NCBI RefSeq assembly: GCF_005876955.1
Contig: NZ_SSCL01000019.1
Location: 1-57,438, forward strand
Length of the DNA stretch: 57,438 nucleotides
Source: Sinomonas gamaensis
GTDB lineage: Bacteria; Actinomycetota; Actinomycetes; Actinomycetales; Micrococcaceae
Reading direction: 5' to 3'
Part shown: piece after piece, positions 43,094-51,357 of the stretch
Position numbering within the stretch: position 1 is the first letter of the stretch
How the letters are laid out: every line of letters starts with the position of its first letter
Translations under genes and position numbers: made by a program
Notes under the pieces: generated by a model
Told to the model about the DNA's origin: nothing
What the model saw: the letters and a program-made list of their open reading frames with translations, nothing else
Database searches by the model: none

Positions 43094-43993
43094 ATGCACC
43101 TTCGCTTCTCCTTCACCCCACGCGCACTGGGGGCGACGGCATGGAGGGCATGGCTCCCGTTCAGAGATGGTGCGTCGGCTGGCGCTCGGCGCGCACGGCT
43201 CGAGCAAGGGGGCAACGGGCGCTCCGATGTCGCCAGGAAGCTGGATCCAACCACATTCGTCACCTCCGGTGCCGCCAACTCGCAGCTGGCCAGCGGGAAA
43301 ATGTCCGGCGAGGAGCGGAAGCTGATGAAGGATCTCCAGGCGGCCGAGTACGAACAGGCGCTGAACTTCGACCAGGAGCACCGCAAGGAGCCCAGCCTTG
43401 TCGGGGCCGCTCCCAAGGGCAAGCGGCTCAACACCACCGCTCGGGTCCTGGTCGCCACCAGTCGCTTCAAGGCTGCGACTGCCCACTGCGCCCGACAACC
43501 TCTCAACGCCGTCAACGAAGACCTGGCTTCGGCGGTCCGGGAGTGGCAGGACGACTTGAGGGGCACCCTCGACAAGGACGGGAAGCTTGCGGCGGTCGTC
43601 GGCGGCGGCACACTGACGGTCGGTGCTCTCGGTACCGCAGCTGTCCCAGCCGCAGCGATCGGAGCTGCCGGCATACGGCGTGGTCAAGGGCGCCAAGAAG
43701 CTCTACGACCTGCGTCCCTCCGCTCAGGCTGCGCGTAAGGACCAGATGGTGGAGAACTGGCGCCAGTCCATGCTGCAGAAGCAGGAGCTCGAGAAGCAGC
43801 GCGCCGCGAAGGAGAAGAAGGACCAGTGGGAGGCCAGAAGGCCGCCACGGCCCAGGCCAAGGCAGGAGTCACCGCCGCACAGACCCCCGCGGCGCCAGCG
43901 GGTCGAGCCAACGGCGACGGAGCCGCACACAGTGGTGTAGGCGGACAGGACGTCGTGATGCCAACCACGGTGTCCGGCCCGCGGACCAAGTGA
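43094..43993 (+). pseudogene. Mobile-element protein with two frame breaks
   Basis: The pieces fit a protein of about 300 residues: DPTTFVTSGAANSQLASGKM, MKDLQAAEYEQALNFDQEHR and VVGGGTLTVGALGTAAVPAA in the first frame; YGVVKGAKKLYDLRPSAQAA, RKDQMVENWRQSMLQKQELE in the second from about 43665; and QKAATAQAKAGVTAAQTPAA to VSGPRTK, TGA 43991, in the third from about 43830. A hydrophobic Gly/Ala stretch lies in the middle and a coiled coil behind it. The start is uncertain: ATG 43094 lacks a well-placed site. Upstream of a 44-kb gene of similar element type. Confidence 0.5.
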
Positions 43994-44018
43994 CTTGAGC
44001 TAGAGGAGACCGAGCAGC

Positions 44019-44747
44019 ATGACCAGCGAGACCCAGCAGAGGGTCGGGAGGGGCGTCCCGCAGGGAGGGGAGTTCACCTCCCGCCTCCACGCCGAACCAG
44101 AGGTTAGGCTGGCGGCCGTGAAGCTCTTCGATGCCGACAACGGCACCTACACCAACCCGGCCCCACCCAAGACCGCAGACCACTGCATCGAGTTCTGGTC
44201 GACCGTCGAGGTGCCGGACAAGGTCATCGAACAGCTCTACAAGGCCTTCGGGGCCAAGTGGGCAGAGGACAACGAGCAGGCGCACGAGCGTCTCGCCGCC
44301 CAGTTCAGGGCAGAGTGGGAAGAGACCCACCCCAAGCCCAAGAAGGACCGGCACCTCGCAGAGTGGGAGGCCGAGTGCGACCAGGCGATGACCGCGACCT
44401 TCGCCCAGCTCGAAGGCGTCTTCATCACCAGGCCCCGGCAGCTGAACGCCTTCGACGGCGGCCAGCTCGTCCGTGCCGCCCGCATGTACGAGTGCGCGCC
44501 CCACAAGGCGCGGTTCCCCGAGGAACACGAGAAAGTCATGGAGCACGAGGTCGAGCTCTTCGACGAGACGCTCACCGTGCGCCAAATCGAGGACCGGTAC
44601 CGCCTCCAGCAGATCGTCCACGAGTTCGACCACGTCAAGCCCGAGATCGACCCGGAGCGTGTCTTCGACGCTCTCCGCGGCATCGCCTCAACCCTGGAAG
44701 CAGAGCACCTGCAAAGCCAGCGGGCCCGGAACATCGACGGCTACTGA
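44019..44747 (+). CDS. Hypothetical protein of integrative-element type
   Basis: 242 residues, acidic and helical, cytoplasmic. The N-terminus RVGRGVPQGGEFTSRLHAEP resembles the RV-x-x-GVP-x-GGQF leader found on many proteins of actinobacterial mobile elements. The rest (DEVPDKVIEQLYKAFG-like helices, EWEAECDQAMTATFAQLEGV, HEVELFDETLTVRQIEDRYR) shows no known domain. AGGAGACCGAGCAGC precedes ATG 44019. The broken gene at 43094 ends 26 bases earlier, so they probably formed an operon. Confidence 0.65.
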   Translation: MTSETQQRVGRGVPQGGEFTSRLHAEPEVRLAAVKLFDADNGTYTNPAPPKTADHCIEFWSTVEVPDKVIEQLYKAFGAKWAEDNEQAHERLAAQFRAEWEETHPKPKKDRHLAEWEAECDQAMTATFAQLEGVFITRPRQLNAFDGGQLVRAARMYECAPHKARFPEEHEKVMEHEVELFDETLTVRQIEDRYRLQQIVHEFDHVKPEIDPERVFDALRGIASTLEAEHLQSQRARNIDGY

Positions 44748-44798
44748 GAGCGGGCGCGACGCCTCAGACGGGTGATACCAGGGCGGTACCATCGGGGA

Positions 44799-45068
44799 AT
44801 GGCCATGACCCTCAGGCTCCCAGAAGACCTCGACCGCGAACTCGACAGGCTCGCAGCCGAGCGCCACACGTCGAAGAGCGCCCTATCGCTTGAGGGGGTG
44901 TGGCAGCTGGTTGAGAAGAGCCGCCGAAGAGATGATCGAGTGTGGCTTCCAGTTGCGACCCTCGCCAACGACTTCGTCGAGTTCGCGCCCGACGGAGTCC
45001 CGGTGACGGTCTACGCCGGGGAAGGGTTCAAGTCGGAACGGTGCGGTCGCTGGACGAAAATAGGCTGA
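44799..45068 (+). CDS. Chimera: ribbon-helix-helix domain joined to a lipoprotein tail domain
   Basis: 89 residues. The first half is a CopG/Arc-type ribbon-helix-helix: MTLRLPEDLDRELDRLAAER, HTSKSALSLEGVWQLVEKS, as in small antitoxins or repressors. From RDDRVWLP onward it becomes VATLANDFVEFAPDGVPVTV and YAGEGFKSERCGRWTKIG. That stretch repeats the end of the lipoprotein at 37463 (VTVYAGEGFTSDRCGVWTKV). A cytoplasmic DNA-binding domain and a secreted-protein domain do not belong together, so this looks like a deletion fusion. ATG 44799 has GGGGA close before it; ATG 44805 is also possible. Confidence 0.6.
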   Translation: MAMTLRLPEDLDRELDRLAAERHTSKSALSLEGVWQLVEKSRRRDDRVWLPVATLANDFVEFAPDGVPVTVYAGEGFKSERCGRWTKIG

Positions 45069-45116
45069 TCCCACCGCGGGGCGTACCGTTTCCCCGGCAT
45101 GGACATCTAGGCTGAC

Positions 45117-45800
45117 CTAGCGGCGGCGGCGTGCCTCGAGCAAGATGCGGTGCCAGAACGTTATGGCCTTGTCGCCCGTCGAGGTGTTGTTCTTGCCGCT
45201 GGCAGGCGGCCACGAAGTTCCCCCATCGACCCCGCTCACCCTCCGAATGCGGGAAGTATTGTCGCCCGTGCTGGGCCTTAGCGGGCAGTGGACGAACGGG
45301 ATCATCGCGCGCTGGCAACCCCCACTGGCCCGGGCAACCCCTCGTTCCGCTGGGAGCTGGTGAACCTCCGCATCGGGTCCACAACCTTCCGTCCGCCGGG
45401 ACGGGCAGCCTTCGCCAGGGCGAGGCTCACGGGGAAGCGCCGACGGCGAGCACGCACGGCTGCTGCAGTGATGGGGCAGAGAGCCGATCGGGGTCGTCAT
45501 GTTCTCGGGGGGCGTGATCGAGTGCAAGGGGGCCGTCCTTCCAGTCTTTTTGGCCTCCCGTTCGGCGACGGTGTGCTGCCCTGCGGAGCCGACCCTGCGA
45601 CACTTCGGACGGGCCGATGTGCGCGGCACGGACTGATCGCGATGTCGGCGGTGCCGTACTCGGTGGGCCAGTTCGCCTTCAGGAAGGCGGTCATTTAGGC
45701 GAGGTATGCGTAGGCGGCCGAGTGGCCGGCGTTCAACAGGTATTCGGAGGACCCTGCTGGAGCTCGAAGATGTGCGCGGCGTCCCAGGGAGGAAGCTCAT
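45117..45800 (-). pseudogene. Decayed minus-strand gene pair
   Basis: Fragments in several frames suggest two former genes. The first ends SEYLLNAGHSAAYAYLA with TAA near 45697, after HELPPWDAAHIFELQQ in another frame. The second starts MTAFLKANWPTEYGTADIAI at 45694 (TAAATG overlap with the first) and ends ITFWHRILLEARRRR at 45117, with several frame changes between. No family recognised and none intact. Confidence 0.35.
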
Positions 45801-46162
45801 GTTTCGAACCGGAGCTCACGGCCGTCGAGCCCCGGGCCGCATAGAAAGGCATGAGCGAGACTCAGAACGGGCTCCCGTCTCTCGGTGTAATCCGGCCTTC
45901 CAACATGCACGTGCATCGCTTCAGACGGCTTACCCCGGCGATGGAAACGCGACGGCGTTGGCATCTTCTCATTAAGTGTCGGCCGAAGAACAAGCGAGCT
46001 CCGGGCCGGAAGCAAGCAGGTGAAGTATTCGCAGGCAGGGCCCCGGCATGTTCGGCAGGCACACGGCGTCGGGGTAGCAAGGAAGCCAGCCGAAGCGCGG
46101 GCCACTCCGAGGACGAAGAGCATGAGGAGCCGGAGCAACACTTTCCGGATCCTGCGAGATGG
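45801..46162. other. No convincing gene
   Basis: Open frames exist on both strands (plus from 45851, minus from 46141), but none has a ribosome site plus credible content. Probably decayed sequence between the DUF3841 gene and the remnant above. Confidence 0.35.
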
Positions 46163-46831
46163 TCAGCTCTCGAGCCGGACCGCCTCGACGACGTCCTCGG
46201 CCAGCAGTTCGTGCACAGTGGCCTGCCAGTAGCGGCGCCTGGTGTAGTTGGCCGGGTCGAAGATGGCCTCCCAGCTGGATTCGACCTCCAGCCGGAGTTC
46301 CTCAGGCCAGGCGCTGATGGGGACGCGGTGGGCGCCGGCTGCTTTCAGGCGGGCATGGAGGTCGTCGTAGATCCCTTCGATCCTCACCTCGTACTCGTCC
46401 GGGGTCTCACCGGGGAGGGACAGGATGTTGGGGGACTCGTTGAGGACCTGGTGCCAGTCGTCGTACTGGGACAGCAGGACCCGTTCGCGGGGGATCCGGC
46501 AGGTCAGGAGCACCTTGCCGTCGGAGTAGCGGATGTTGTGGATGAGGTCGTCGCGGCGGATCTTCGCCCAGAGCCACACCATGCCGTTCCCGCGGGTCGG
46601 GAGGCGCTTCTCCATGTGGCTGAGCAGCCACGCGTAGGCGTCGTCGTAGCCTTCCATCGCCCGGGCCGGGTCCGGGTTGAGCCGGCCGGTGTCGAGGAGC
46701 TCCTGGAGGGCCTCCTCGGTCTGGACGGTGTGCAGAAGGAGGACGGGTGCGGTAGTGTCGTAGCCGATGCGTCCGGGCGGTACGGCGTCACCCCGACGGG
46801 CGCTCCTGATGGGGAAGGTCACGATCCTCAT
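46163..46831 (-). CDS. DUF3841 family protein
   Basis: About 222 residues, cytoplasmic, full length. VLLLHTVQTEEALQELLDTG, GYDDAYAWLLSHMEKRLPTR and GMVWLWAKIRRDDL are the DUF3841 signature; the family has no known activity. The C-terminal half is rich in Trp and acidic residues (YDDWHQVLNESPNILSLPGE, ESSWEAIFDPANYTRRRYWQ). ATG 46831 is preceded by GGGCAAG; a longer frame to 46852 adds seven residues. It converges with no neighbour and is followed by decayed sequence. Confidence 0.8.
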   Translation of the reverse strand: MRIVTFPIRSARRGDAVPPGRIGYDTTAPVLLLHTVQTEEALQELLDTGRLNPDPARAMEGYDDAYAWLLSHMEKRLPTRGNGMVWLWAKIRRDDLIHNIRYSDGKVLLTCRIPRERVLLSQYDDWHQVLNESPNILSLPGETPDEYEVRIEGIYDDLHARLKAAGAHRVPISAWPEELRLEVESSWEAIFDPANYTRRRYWQATVHELLAEDVVEAVRLES

Positions 46832-46892
46832 CTTGCCCGTACCCGCCGACACTAGGGCTGTCTCATGAACCCTTAGGGGTTGTGAGACGGTT

Positions 46893-47660
46893 TCAGGCCG
46901 TCGCGGGGACGTGCTTGTCCGCCGTTCCGAGGGTCCGGGCGACGGTGGTCTTGGAGATCCCCAGACGACGCGCGATCTCCCGCTGGGAGAGGCCGTCCTG
47001 TTCGTTGAGACGCCGCACCTCGGCCTCTATTTCGGCCTTGGTCCGACGTGGTCCACCCCCTGGTCCATGGGGTGGTCCACCCTGTGGTCCAGCGGACCGC
47101 CCAGATGGTCCACCCGTGGTCCGCCCGAGTGGTCCGGAAGCGGCCCACCCTTCCGGTCCGTTCTGGTTCACCCCGCGCTCCATCATGAGCTTCGCGAAGG
47201 CTCGCTTGCGACGCTGGGCGACACTGCCGACCGGAGGAGCGACGACCAGCGCGACGCAGGTCTCGGTGGCGAAGAACAGGCTCAGCGGCATGATCGCCGC
47301 GATCCCGGCACCGAACGCGACCGCGGGGGTCATCATGGCTGGCACCCCGTCTGGGGCGAGCACGTGGGCGGCGTTTGCCGCGACGGAGACTGTGGTGAAG
47401 AACGCCACCGCCACCCAGGACAGCCGCGTGTCCTCGCCCCTGGCGCGCTGGACGGCCGCTGCAACGGCGTAGACGAGGATCGTGGAGTCGACCACGACCG
47501 GCACCAGCCAGCGGAGGATCGGCGGGATGCCAGCCCAACCCGCAGCCTGGATGAGCCCCTGGAAGGAAAGCGTGAAGCTTGCCGCAGCAAGCACGCCCAC
47601 GAGCCCGAGAGCTGTGAGCGCAACCCCTCGGCTGTCGGCCTCGACCCTCGATGCGGCCAT
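46893..47660 (-). CDS. DUF2637 (SpdB-like) transfer protein with C-terminal HTH
   Basis: About 255 residues. Four membrane helices (ALTALGLVGVLAAASFTLSF, LVPVVVDSTILVYAVAAAVQ and two more) make the DUF2637 domain, found in conjugative elements of actinobacteria and linked to plasmid spread. A Gly/Pro-rich linker (about residues 165-205, GPxG repeats) leads to a small HTH of the Hin/HTH_7 type (LNEQDGLSQREIARRLGISK) that may bind DNA. GAGGAGG precedes ATG 47660. The linker is built from GGA-CCA codon pairs, giving a dense array of GGTCC sites. A second array lies upstream. Confidence 0.82.
   Translation of the reverse strand: MAASRVEADSRGVALTALGLVGVLAAASFTLSFQGLIQAAGWAGIPPILRWLVPVVVDSTILVYAVAAAVQRARGEDTRLSWVAVAFFTTVSVAANAAHVLAPDGVPAMMTPAVAFGAGIAAIMPLSLFFATETCVALVVAPPVGSVAQRRKRAFAKLMMERGVNQNGPEGWAASGPLGRTTGGPSGRSAGPQGGPPHGPGGGPRRTKAEIEAEVRRLNEQDGLSQREIARRLGISKTTVARTLGTADKHVPATA
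47050..47160. repeat. Array of about nine GGTCC/GGACC sites inside the DUF2637 linker
   Basis: GGTCCA or a close relative recurs at about 47050, 47061, 47073, 47085, 47107, 47118, 47131 and 47155, with one GGACC at 47093, often as GTGGTCCACC. The repeats code for a Gly-Pro-rich linker using GGA and CCA codons, which are unusual choices in so G+C-rich a genome. Confidence 0.7.
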
Positions 47661-47704
47661 CGTCCTGCCCTCCTCACGACGCGGTCCGGGCAGGCCAATG
47701 CCCG

Positions 47705-47892
47705 GGTGGACCAGTCTAAAGTGGACCACCGACAGGACCAGCAGAACAAACCACGAGCGGACCGGAGGCGGACCGGAAGCGGACCACCCAAGGGGTGGTC
47801 CATGGACCAGGGGTGGACCACCCTTGTGGACCACCGGAACCTCACGTCGACGAGGGGCGAGGAGACCGCACACATGACCGGTATGGACCACC
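47705..47892. repeat. Array of about eleven GGACC/GGTCC sites upstream of the DUF2637 gene
   Basis: GGACCA or relatives occur at about 47707, 47722, 47735, 47758, 47769, 47780, 47797, 47804, 47814, 47828 and 47884. At 47796-47809 they form the 14-bp perfect palindrome TGGTCCATGGACCA. The last copy overlaps the start of the next gene. It fits an iteron or operator cluster. Confidence 0.7.
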
Positions 47893-48574
47893 GACGAACC
47901 CTCGCCGCACTCGCCCTTGCCGGCGCCCTCCTGGCCCTTGCCGGGTGCGCCCAGATCCCCACAGCCGGCCCAGCCCACAGTGCGGTCCTCGGCGGGTGTC
48001 TCACAGGAGCAGGGTTCACGAGACACTTCGGGCCCCGTCGTCGCCAACGGCCACGGATGGACGCAAGCCGGGCTGGAGGGGACGATCCCGGCCCCGAACA
48101 GCTGCCACATCCGATGGACCGCCGAGAAGGAGCCCCCTCCCAGACCCCAAATGCACCCCGGGCGCAGTCGACAGTGCCGTGACTCAGGCGAACCTGAAGG
48201 AGACGGTGTGCCGCAAGGGCGGCTACACCTCCAGCGTCCGGCCTCCCGCATCGCTCACCGACCCGGCCAAGATCAAGATCATGGCTGCCTACGGGATCCC
48301 CGCCTCCGACGCGTCGAAGTACGAATTGGACCACCTCGAGCCATTAGCCATCGGCGGGGCAAGCGACGTCAGGAACCTCTGGCCCCAACCGGCCGCCTTC
48401 ATCCACTCGACGCCGTCGTCGTACGTCCACAATGACAAGGATCAGGTCGAGACGGACGCCCAGAGCGCCCTGTGCACCGGCAGGGAGCAGCTGCAGTCCC
48501 TCCAGCAGAAGTTCGCCTCCGACTGGACTGCCCTCCTCGGCCTCCCGCACACAAACGCAACTGGGGAGGGCTAA
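47874..48574 (+). pseudogene. Secreted lipoprotein with HNH-type endonuclease-like domain, two frame breaks
   Basis: RTLAALALAGALLALAGC from ATG 47874 is a lipoprotein signal (Cys near 25). One frame shift near 47965 leads to VRSSAGVSQEQGSRDTSGPV; another near 48150 leads to PDPKCTPGAVDSAVTQANLK, TVCRKGGYTSSVRPPASLTD, KYELDHLEPLAIGGASDVRN and LWPQPAAFIHSTPSSYVHND. ELDHLEPLAIGG with NLWPQ is the HNH-like motif of this actinobacterial secreted family. GAGGAG precedes the start. It faces the DUF2637 gene and shares its GGACC array. Confidence 0.78.
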
Positions 48575-48603
48575 GCCCCGACACCCCTGACCCAGTCCGC
48601 ATG

Positions 48604-48636
48604 AGGAGCCTCCCGGAAAAATCCGGGGGGCTTCTC
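48604..48636 (+). terminator. Hairpin terminator after the HNH-type lipoprotein
   Basis: GAGCCTCCCGG pairs with CCGGGGGGCTTCTC around AAAAAT, with two imperfect positions. It lies 30 bases after the stop at 48574. No clear T-run. Confidence 0.6.
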
Positions 48637-48669
48637 GCGTTTTCCGGCACCCGCCGCACACAGGCGGGC

Positions 48670-48959
48670 ATGAACAACTCCGGAACCGCATCGAACTACC
48701 GCAACCGCCAGCCCAAGGGCCGGCGCACCAGCGGGCAGTTCGCCAATACTGAGCGCCCCGAGTCCGCCATTGTGCTCGACGGCAGCTAGCTGACCCGGCC
48801 GCGAAGTTCATCTCGGCGATCGCCATGGGCGACATCGCCACGGACGCCGCCGGCTACTGGAACGAGCACTACCACCGAGCCAGGTGGCCAGGCACGGTGA
48901 GCTGCCAGCCCTCCTCAGCTAGCCACTGTCGCAAGAAGGCGTGCGGGAGTGCAGACTGA
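48670..48959 (+). pseudogene. Small element-type protein with a frame break
   Basis: MNNSGTASNYRNRQPKGRRT and SGQFANTERPESAIVLDGS open at ATG 48670 in the familiar GR-x-SGQFA leader of mobile-element proteins, then stop at TAG 48787. In the next frame ADPAAKFISAIAMGDIATDA and AGYWNEHYHRARWPG continue convincingly to TGA 48957. One indel near 48785 separates them. If whole, it is a 95-residue protein of unknown function. Confidence 0.5.
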
Positions 48960-49395
48960 TCCGATGGAGGAATCGGCATTGTCGCCTGAAATCGAATTCG
49001 CCCTCGGCCAGGAGAAGCGCACCTTGGAAGCGATCGAGGCCGAGTTCGGTGTGCTGGACGAAGCCCAGGCCGCAGACCGCATCGGACATCCTGGAAACGC
49101 CCGTCTTGTGGACTCGCTCCGGGAACGCGGACGCATTCTGGCTTACCGGCGACGGGGAGAGGACGAGTGGATCTACCCGCTGTTCCAGTTCGAGGGAAAC
49201 GGTGTGCTGTCCGTGACCCGCCAGCTCCTTGAGGTTGCCACAGTTGAGGGCGTCGATCCCATGGACTTGGTGTTCTGGCTCTGCTCCCGGTCGGGGATGC
49301 TGGAGGACGCCGCACGCCCGGTCGACCTCCTGCGCGCGGACCCTGAGGCGGTCTTGGAGGCCGCCCGTTACGACTTGGGTGAGCACGTGTGGTGA
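48949..49395 (+). CDS. Antitoxin-like protein with MbcA/ParS toxin-binding domain
   Basis: Up to 148 residues. A winged or HTH-like N-terminal part (ADRIGHPGNARLVDSLRERG, ILAYRRRGEDEWIYPLFQFE) is followed by the Xre/MbcA/ParS pattern: VLSVTRQLLEVATVEGVDPM, DLVFWLCSRSGMLEDAARPV, DLLRADPEAVLEAARY. Antitoxins of this kind neutralise RES-domain toxins that degrade NAD+. No RES gene is adjacent. The start is uncertain: GTG 48949, ATG 48964 or, best placed for GGAGGAA, TTG 48979. Two small genes follow closely on the same strand. Confidence 0.68.
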   Translation: MQTDPMEESALSPEIEFALGQEKRTLEAIEAEFGVLDEAQAADRIGHPGNARLVDSLRERGRILAYRRRGEDEWIYPLFQFEGNGVLSVTRQLLEVATVEGVDPMDLVFWLCSRSGMLEDAARPVDLLRADPEAVLEAARYDLGEHVW

Positions 49396-49425
49396 GGCTC
49401 TGCTGTGGAAGGCCGAGAGCGGCCG

Positions 49426-49599
49426 ATGCTGATCACCAAGCGAGATCACCCCATTGGGTCGGCCCTCCAGTCCGTGAGCTTCGCAGACTGGAGGGTGATG
49501 ACCGCGGCGGCCCGCGCTCGGATCATCATCAACGAGCGCCTGACCCATGAGCCGATTCCGGACTGGCTCTGTGCTCTCGCGAAGGCGGAGCCAGAGTGA
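49426..49599 (+). CDS. Small hypothetical protein after the antitoxin-like gene
   Basis: 57 residues from ATG 49426 (MLITKRDHPIGSALQSVSFA, NERLTHEPIPDWLCALAKAE). It is too short and lacks the Arg-Glu-Ser pattern for a RES toxin. Its stop overlaps the next start (GTGA), so it is co-translated with it. Unknown, but in the place a toxin would occupy. Confidence 0.5.
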   Translation: MLITKRDHPIGSALQSVSFADWRVMTAAARARIIINERLTHEPIPDWLCALAKAEPE

Positions 49600-49877
49600 A
49601 CGCCCAAGATGGGGACGTGATGACGGGGGAGGATGTGCCTCTCGATCCGCACCTCTGGGGTCTCGAACCGACAGAGGAGGAAGCGCGGGACGCTGCGGCC
49701 GGTATCGGGGCGCTGGAGGCTGAGGGCCCGGGGGCTGGACGTCTGCGAGAGCCTCCGGCTTGGACTGCTGGGCGTCAGCTCGAGCAGCCGTGGTCCAGCC
49801 GGGAGCTGTGCAACGCGCACAGGGAACTGGTGATTCGCCAGAGCCCAGTGGAGCTCGTGCATTCAAGATCTTCTTGA
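49596..49877 (+). CDS. Small hypothetical protein
   Basis: 93 residues from GTG 49596, which overlaps the previous stop (GTGA). The protein is acidic (DVPLDPHLWGLEPTEEEARD, AAAGIGALEAEGPGAGRLRE) and lacks signal or membrane helix. No family recognised. It completes a three-gene operon with the antitoxin-like gene. Confidence 0.5.
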   Translation: MNAQDGDVMTGEDVPLDPHLWGLEPTEEEARDAAAGIGALEAEGPGAGRLREPPAWTAGRQLEQPWSSRELCNAHRELVIRQSPVELVHSRSS

Positions 49878-49976
49878 GCGGCGGAAGAAAGGCGTTGCGG
49901 GCCAGCCGAGACGGACCTCGTTTGTCTCCTTGGATGGATAGCCTGAAGCCTTCACTGACTGGACGGAGGCCCGAGC

Positions 49977-50792
49977 GTGTATACGCCTAATGACCCGGAG
50001 GCGGGAAGAGTTTGGCGGGCTGCCGTAATGGGCGACTGGCATGGGCATCTGGGGCATTACCGGGCCGTGTGCCGGACGCTGAAGCACGCTGGGATCCACC
50101 GCCTGTACTGCGTCGGGGATGCTTCTTTTGACTGGCCGGGACAGCACCGGGGCCGCACCGAGAAAAGGATGCGCCTCCTCCTCGAAGAGAATGACATTCT
50201 CTACACGTTCATCGGCGGGAACCATGACAATTGGGACACGCTCGAGACCCTGCCCCCGAACCCTGACGGCACACGCCGAGTCGCGGACCGGTTCTCCTAT
50301 CTACCGAACGGGGTCGTGATCGAGCACGACGGCGTCCGACTTGCGGGCCTAGGCGGAGCGCATAGTGTCGACAAAGCCTGGCGCCGCGAGGGCCGGGACT
50401 GGTGGCCTCAGGATGAACCCACTACCGAGCAAGCCCAGCAGCTGATCGAAGCGTCGGCTGGGGGCGTGCCACTCATGCTCACACATGACGTCCCGATGGG
50501 CGTGGCCGGGCTCAAAGGCATGTCCGGGCTTTCCCCGAAGACGATCGAGCGGGCCAACCAGACACGGATACTCCTTCAGGAGACTGTCGAGAAGATCCGG
50601 CCCAAAGCACTGTTCGCCGGCCACTGGCACCAGAGACTGCGTTGCGAGCTCAAGTGGGATGACGGCAGCACGATGGTCGAGGTCCTGGCTGCGGAGCAGA
50701 GCTGGGCGGGAAATCTCGTGGAGGTGTGCGTGGACGCCGACGGAGAGGTCGAGGTGAGAACGCTGAAGATCCAGCTGACATTCCCGACATGA
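49977..50792 (+). CDS. Metallophosphoesterase
   Basis: 271 residues, cytoplasmic. The five metal-binding blocks of calcineurin-like phosphoesterases are in order: GDWHGH (19-24), CVGDASF (about 46-52), GGNHDN (about 81-86), LTHDVP (about 168-173) and GHWHQ (about 218-222). It would hydrolyse phosphoesters with two metal ions; the substrate is unknown. GTG 49977 follows GGAGG at eight bases. Complete and typical; it is unconnected to its neighbours. Confidence 0.9.
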   Translation: MYTPNDPEAGRVWRAAVMGDWHGHLGHYRAVCRTLKHAGIHRLYCVGDASFDWPGQHRGRTEKRMRLLLEENDILYTFIGGNHDNWDTLETLPPNPDGTRRVADRFSYLPNGVVIEHDGVRLAGLGGAHSVDKAWRREGRDWWPQDEPTTEQAQQLIEASAGGVPLMLTHDVPMGVAGLKGMSGLSPKTIERANQTRILLQETVEKIRPKALFAGHWHQRLRCELKWDDGSTMVEVLAAEQSWAGNLVEVCVDADGEVEVRTLKIQLTFPT

Positions 50793-50852
50793 CTGGCTTC
50801 GAAGATCGGGCCGTGGATCGTCTTGAACCGCAGGGATCTCGAGCGTCGCCGC

Positions 50853-51112
50853 TCATTCGAGGATGTCTCGCTCTGCCTCGTTCCACAGGATGGGCGTCTC
50901 GTCCAGGCGCTGCGCCTCGTCCCATGGTGCACCCACAGCTCGGATGTCCGCGAGCTCCTCTGCGTCCTCTAGGAGCTGACGAAGCTGCTGTACGTCCACG
51001 ATCGCGGCGACGACGGCCCCCGGCGCGTCAGGTGGACGAGTTCATGCTCGCATCACTTGGTCGACAAGGGCTGATAGCGCGAGCGGGTGCCCGTGATGGC
51101 AATTTCCCCCAT
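50853..51112 (-). pseudogene. Phd/YefM-type antitoxin remnant
   Basis: Fragments in three frames fit a Phd antitoxin of about 85 residues: MGEIAITGTRSR from ATG 51112, then ALSALVDQV, then HELVHLTRRG, and finally VVAAIVDVQQLRQLLEDAEE with LADIRAVGAPWDEAQRLDET to TGA 50853. The order and motifs (ELVHLTRRG-x-PVA-like) are those of Phd. Several indels break it and no Doc or RelE toxin is nearby. Confidence 0.65.
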
Positions 51113-51357
51113 GCTGCGATCTTGCCCGTTCGCAAAGCTGCCGGTTGCCCCGGGTCATCAGCGAAAGGCCAGAGCGGGAGAGGCAGCGGGGAGGCCGTCA
51201 GAACAGTAAGAAGGGCGCCCCTCGTGACGCGGACCACTCCGCGCCGTGTGCGGGGGGGGTGGCGGCCGCTGCTGTCCGCAGTCGAGGTGGAAGGGCGGAG
51301 CGCCGTCAGCCGATGTGGGTGCTGCCCACAGTAACTCCAGGTGCTCTGTGTGATGGA

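Noticed and set aside
49426-49599. RES toxin partner for the antitoxin-like gene
   Set aside because: 57 residues without the Arg, Glu and Ser core of RES domains; too short.
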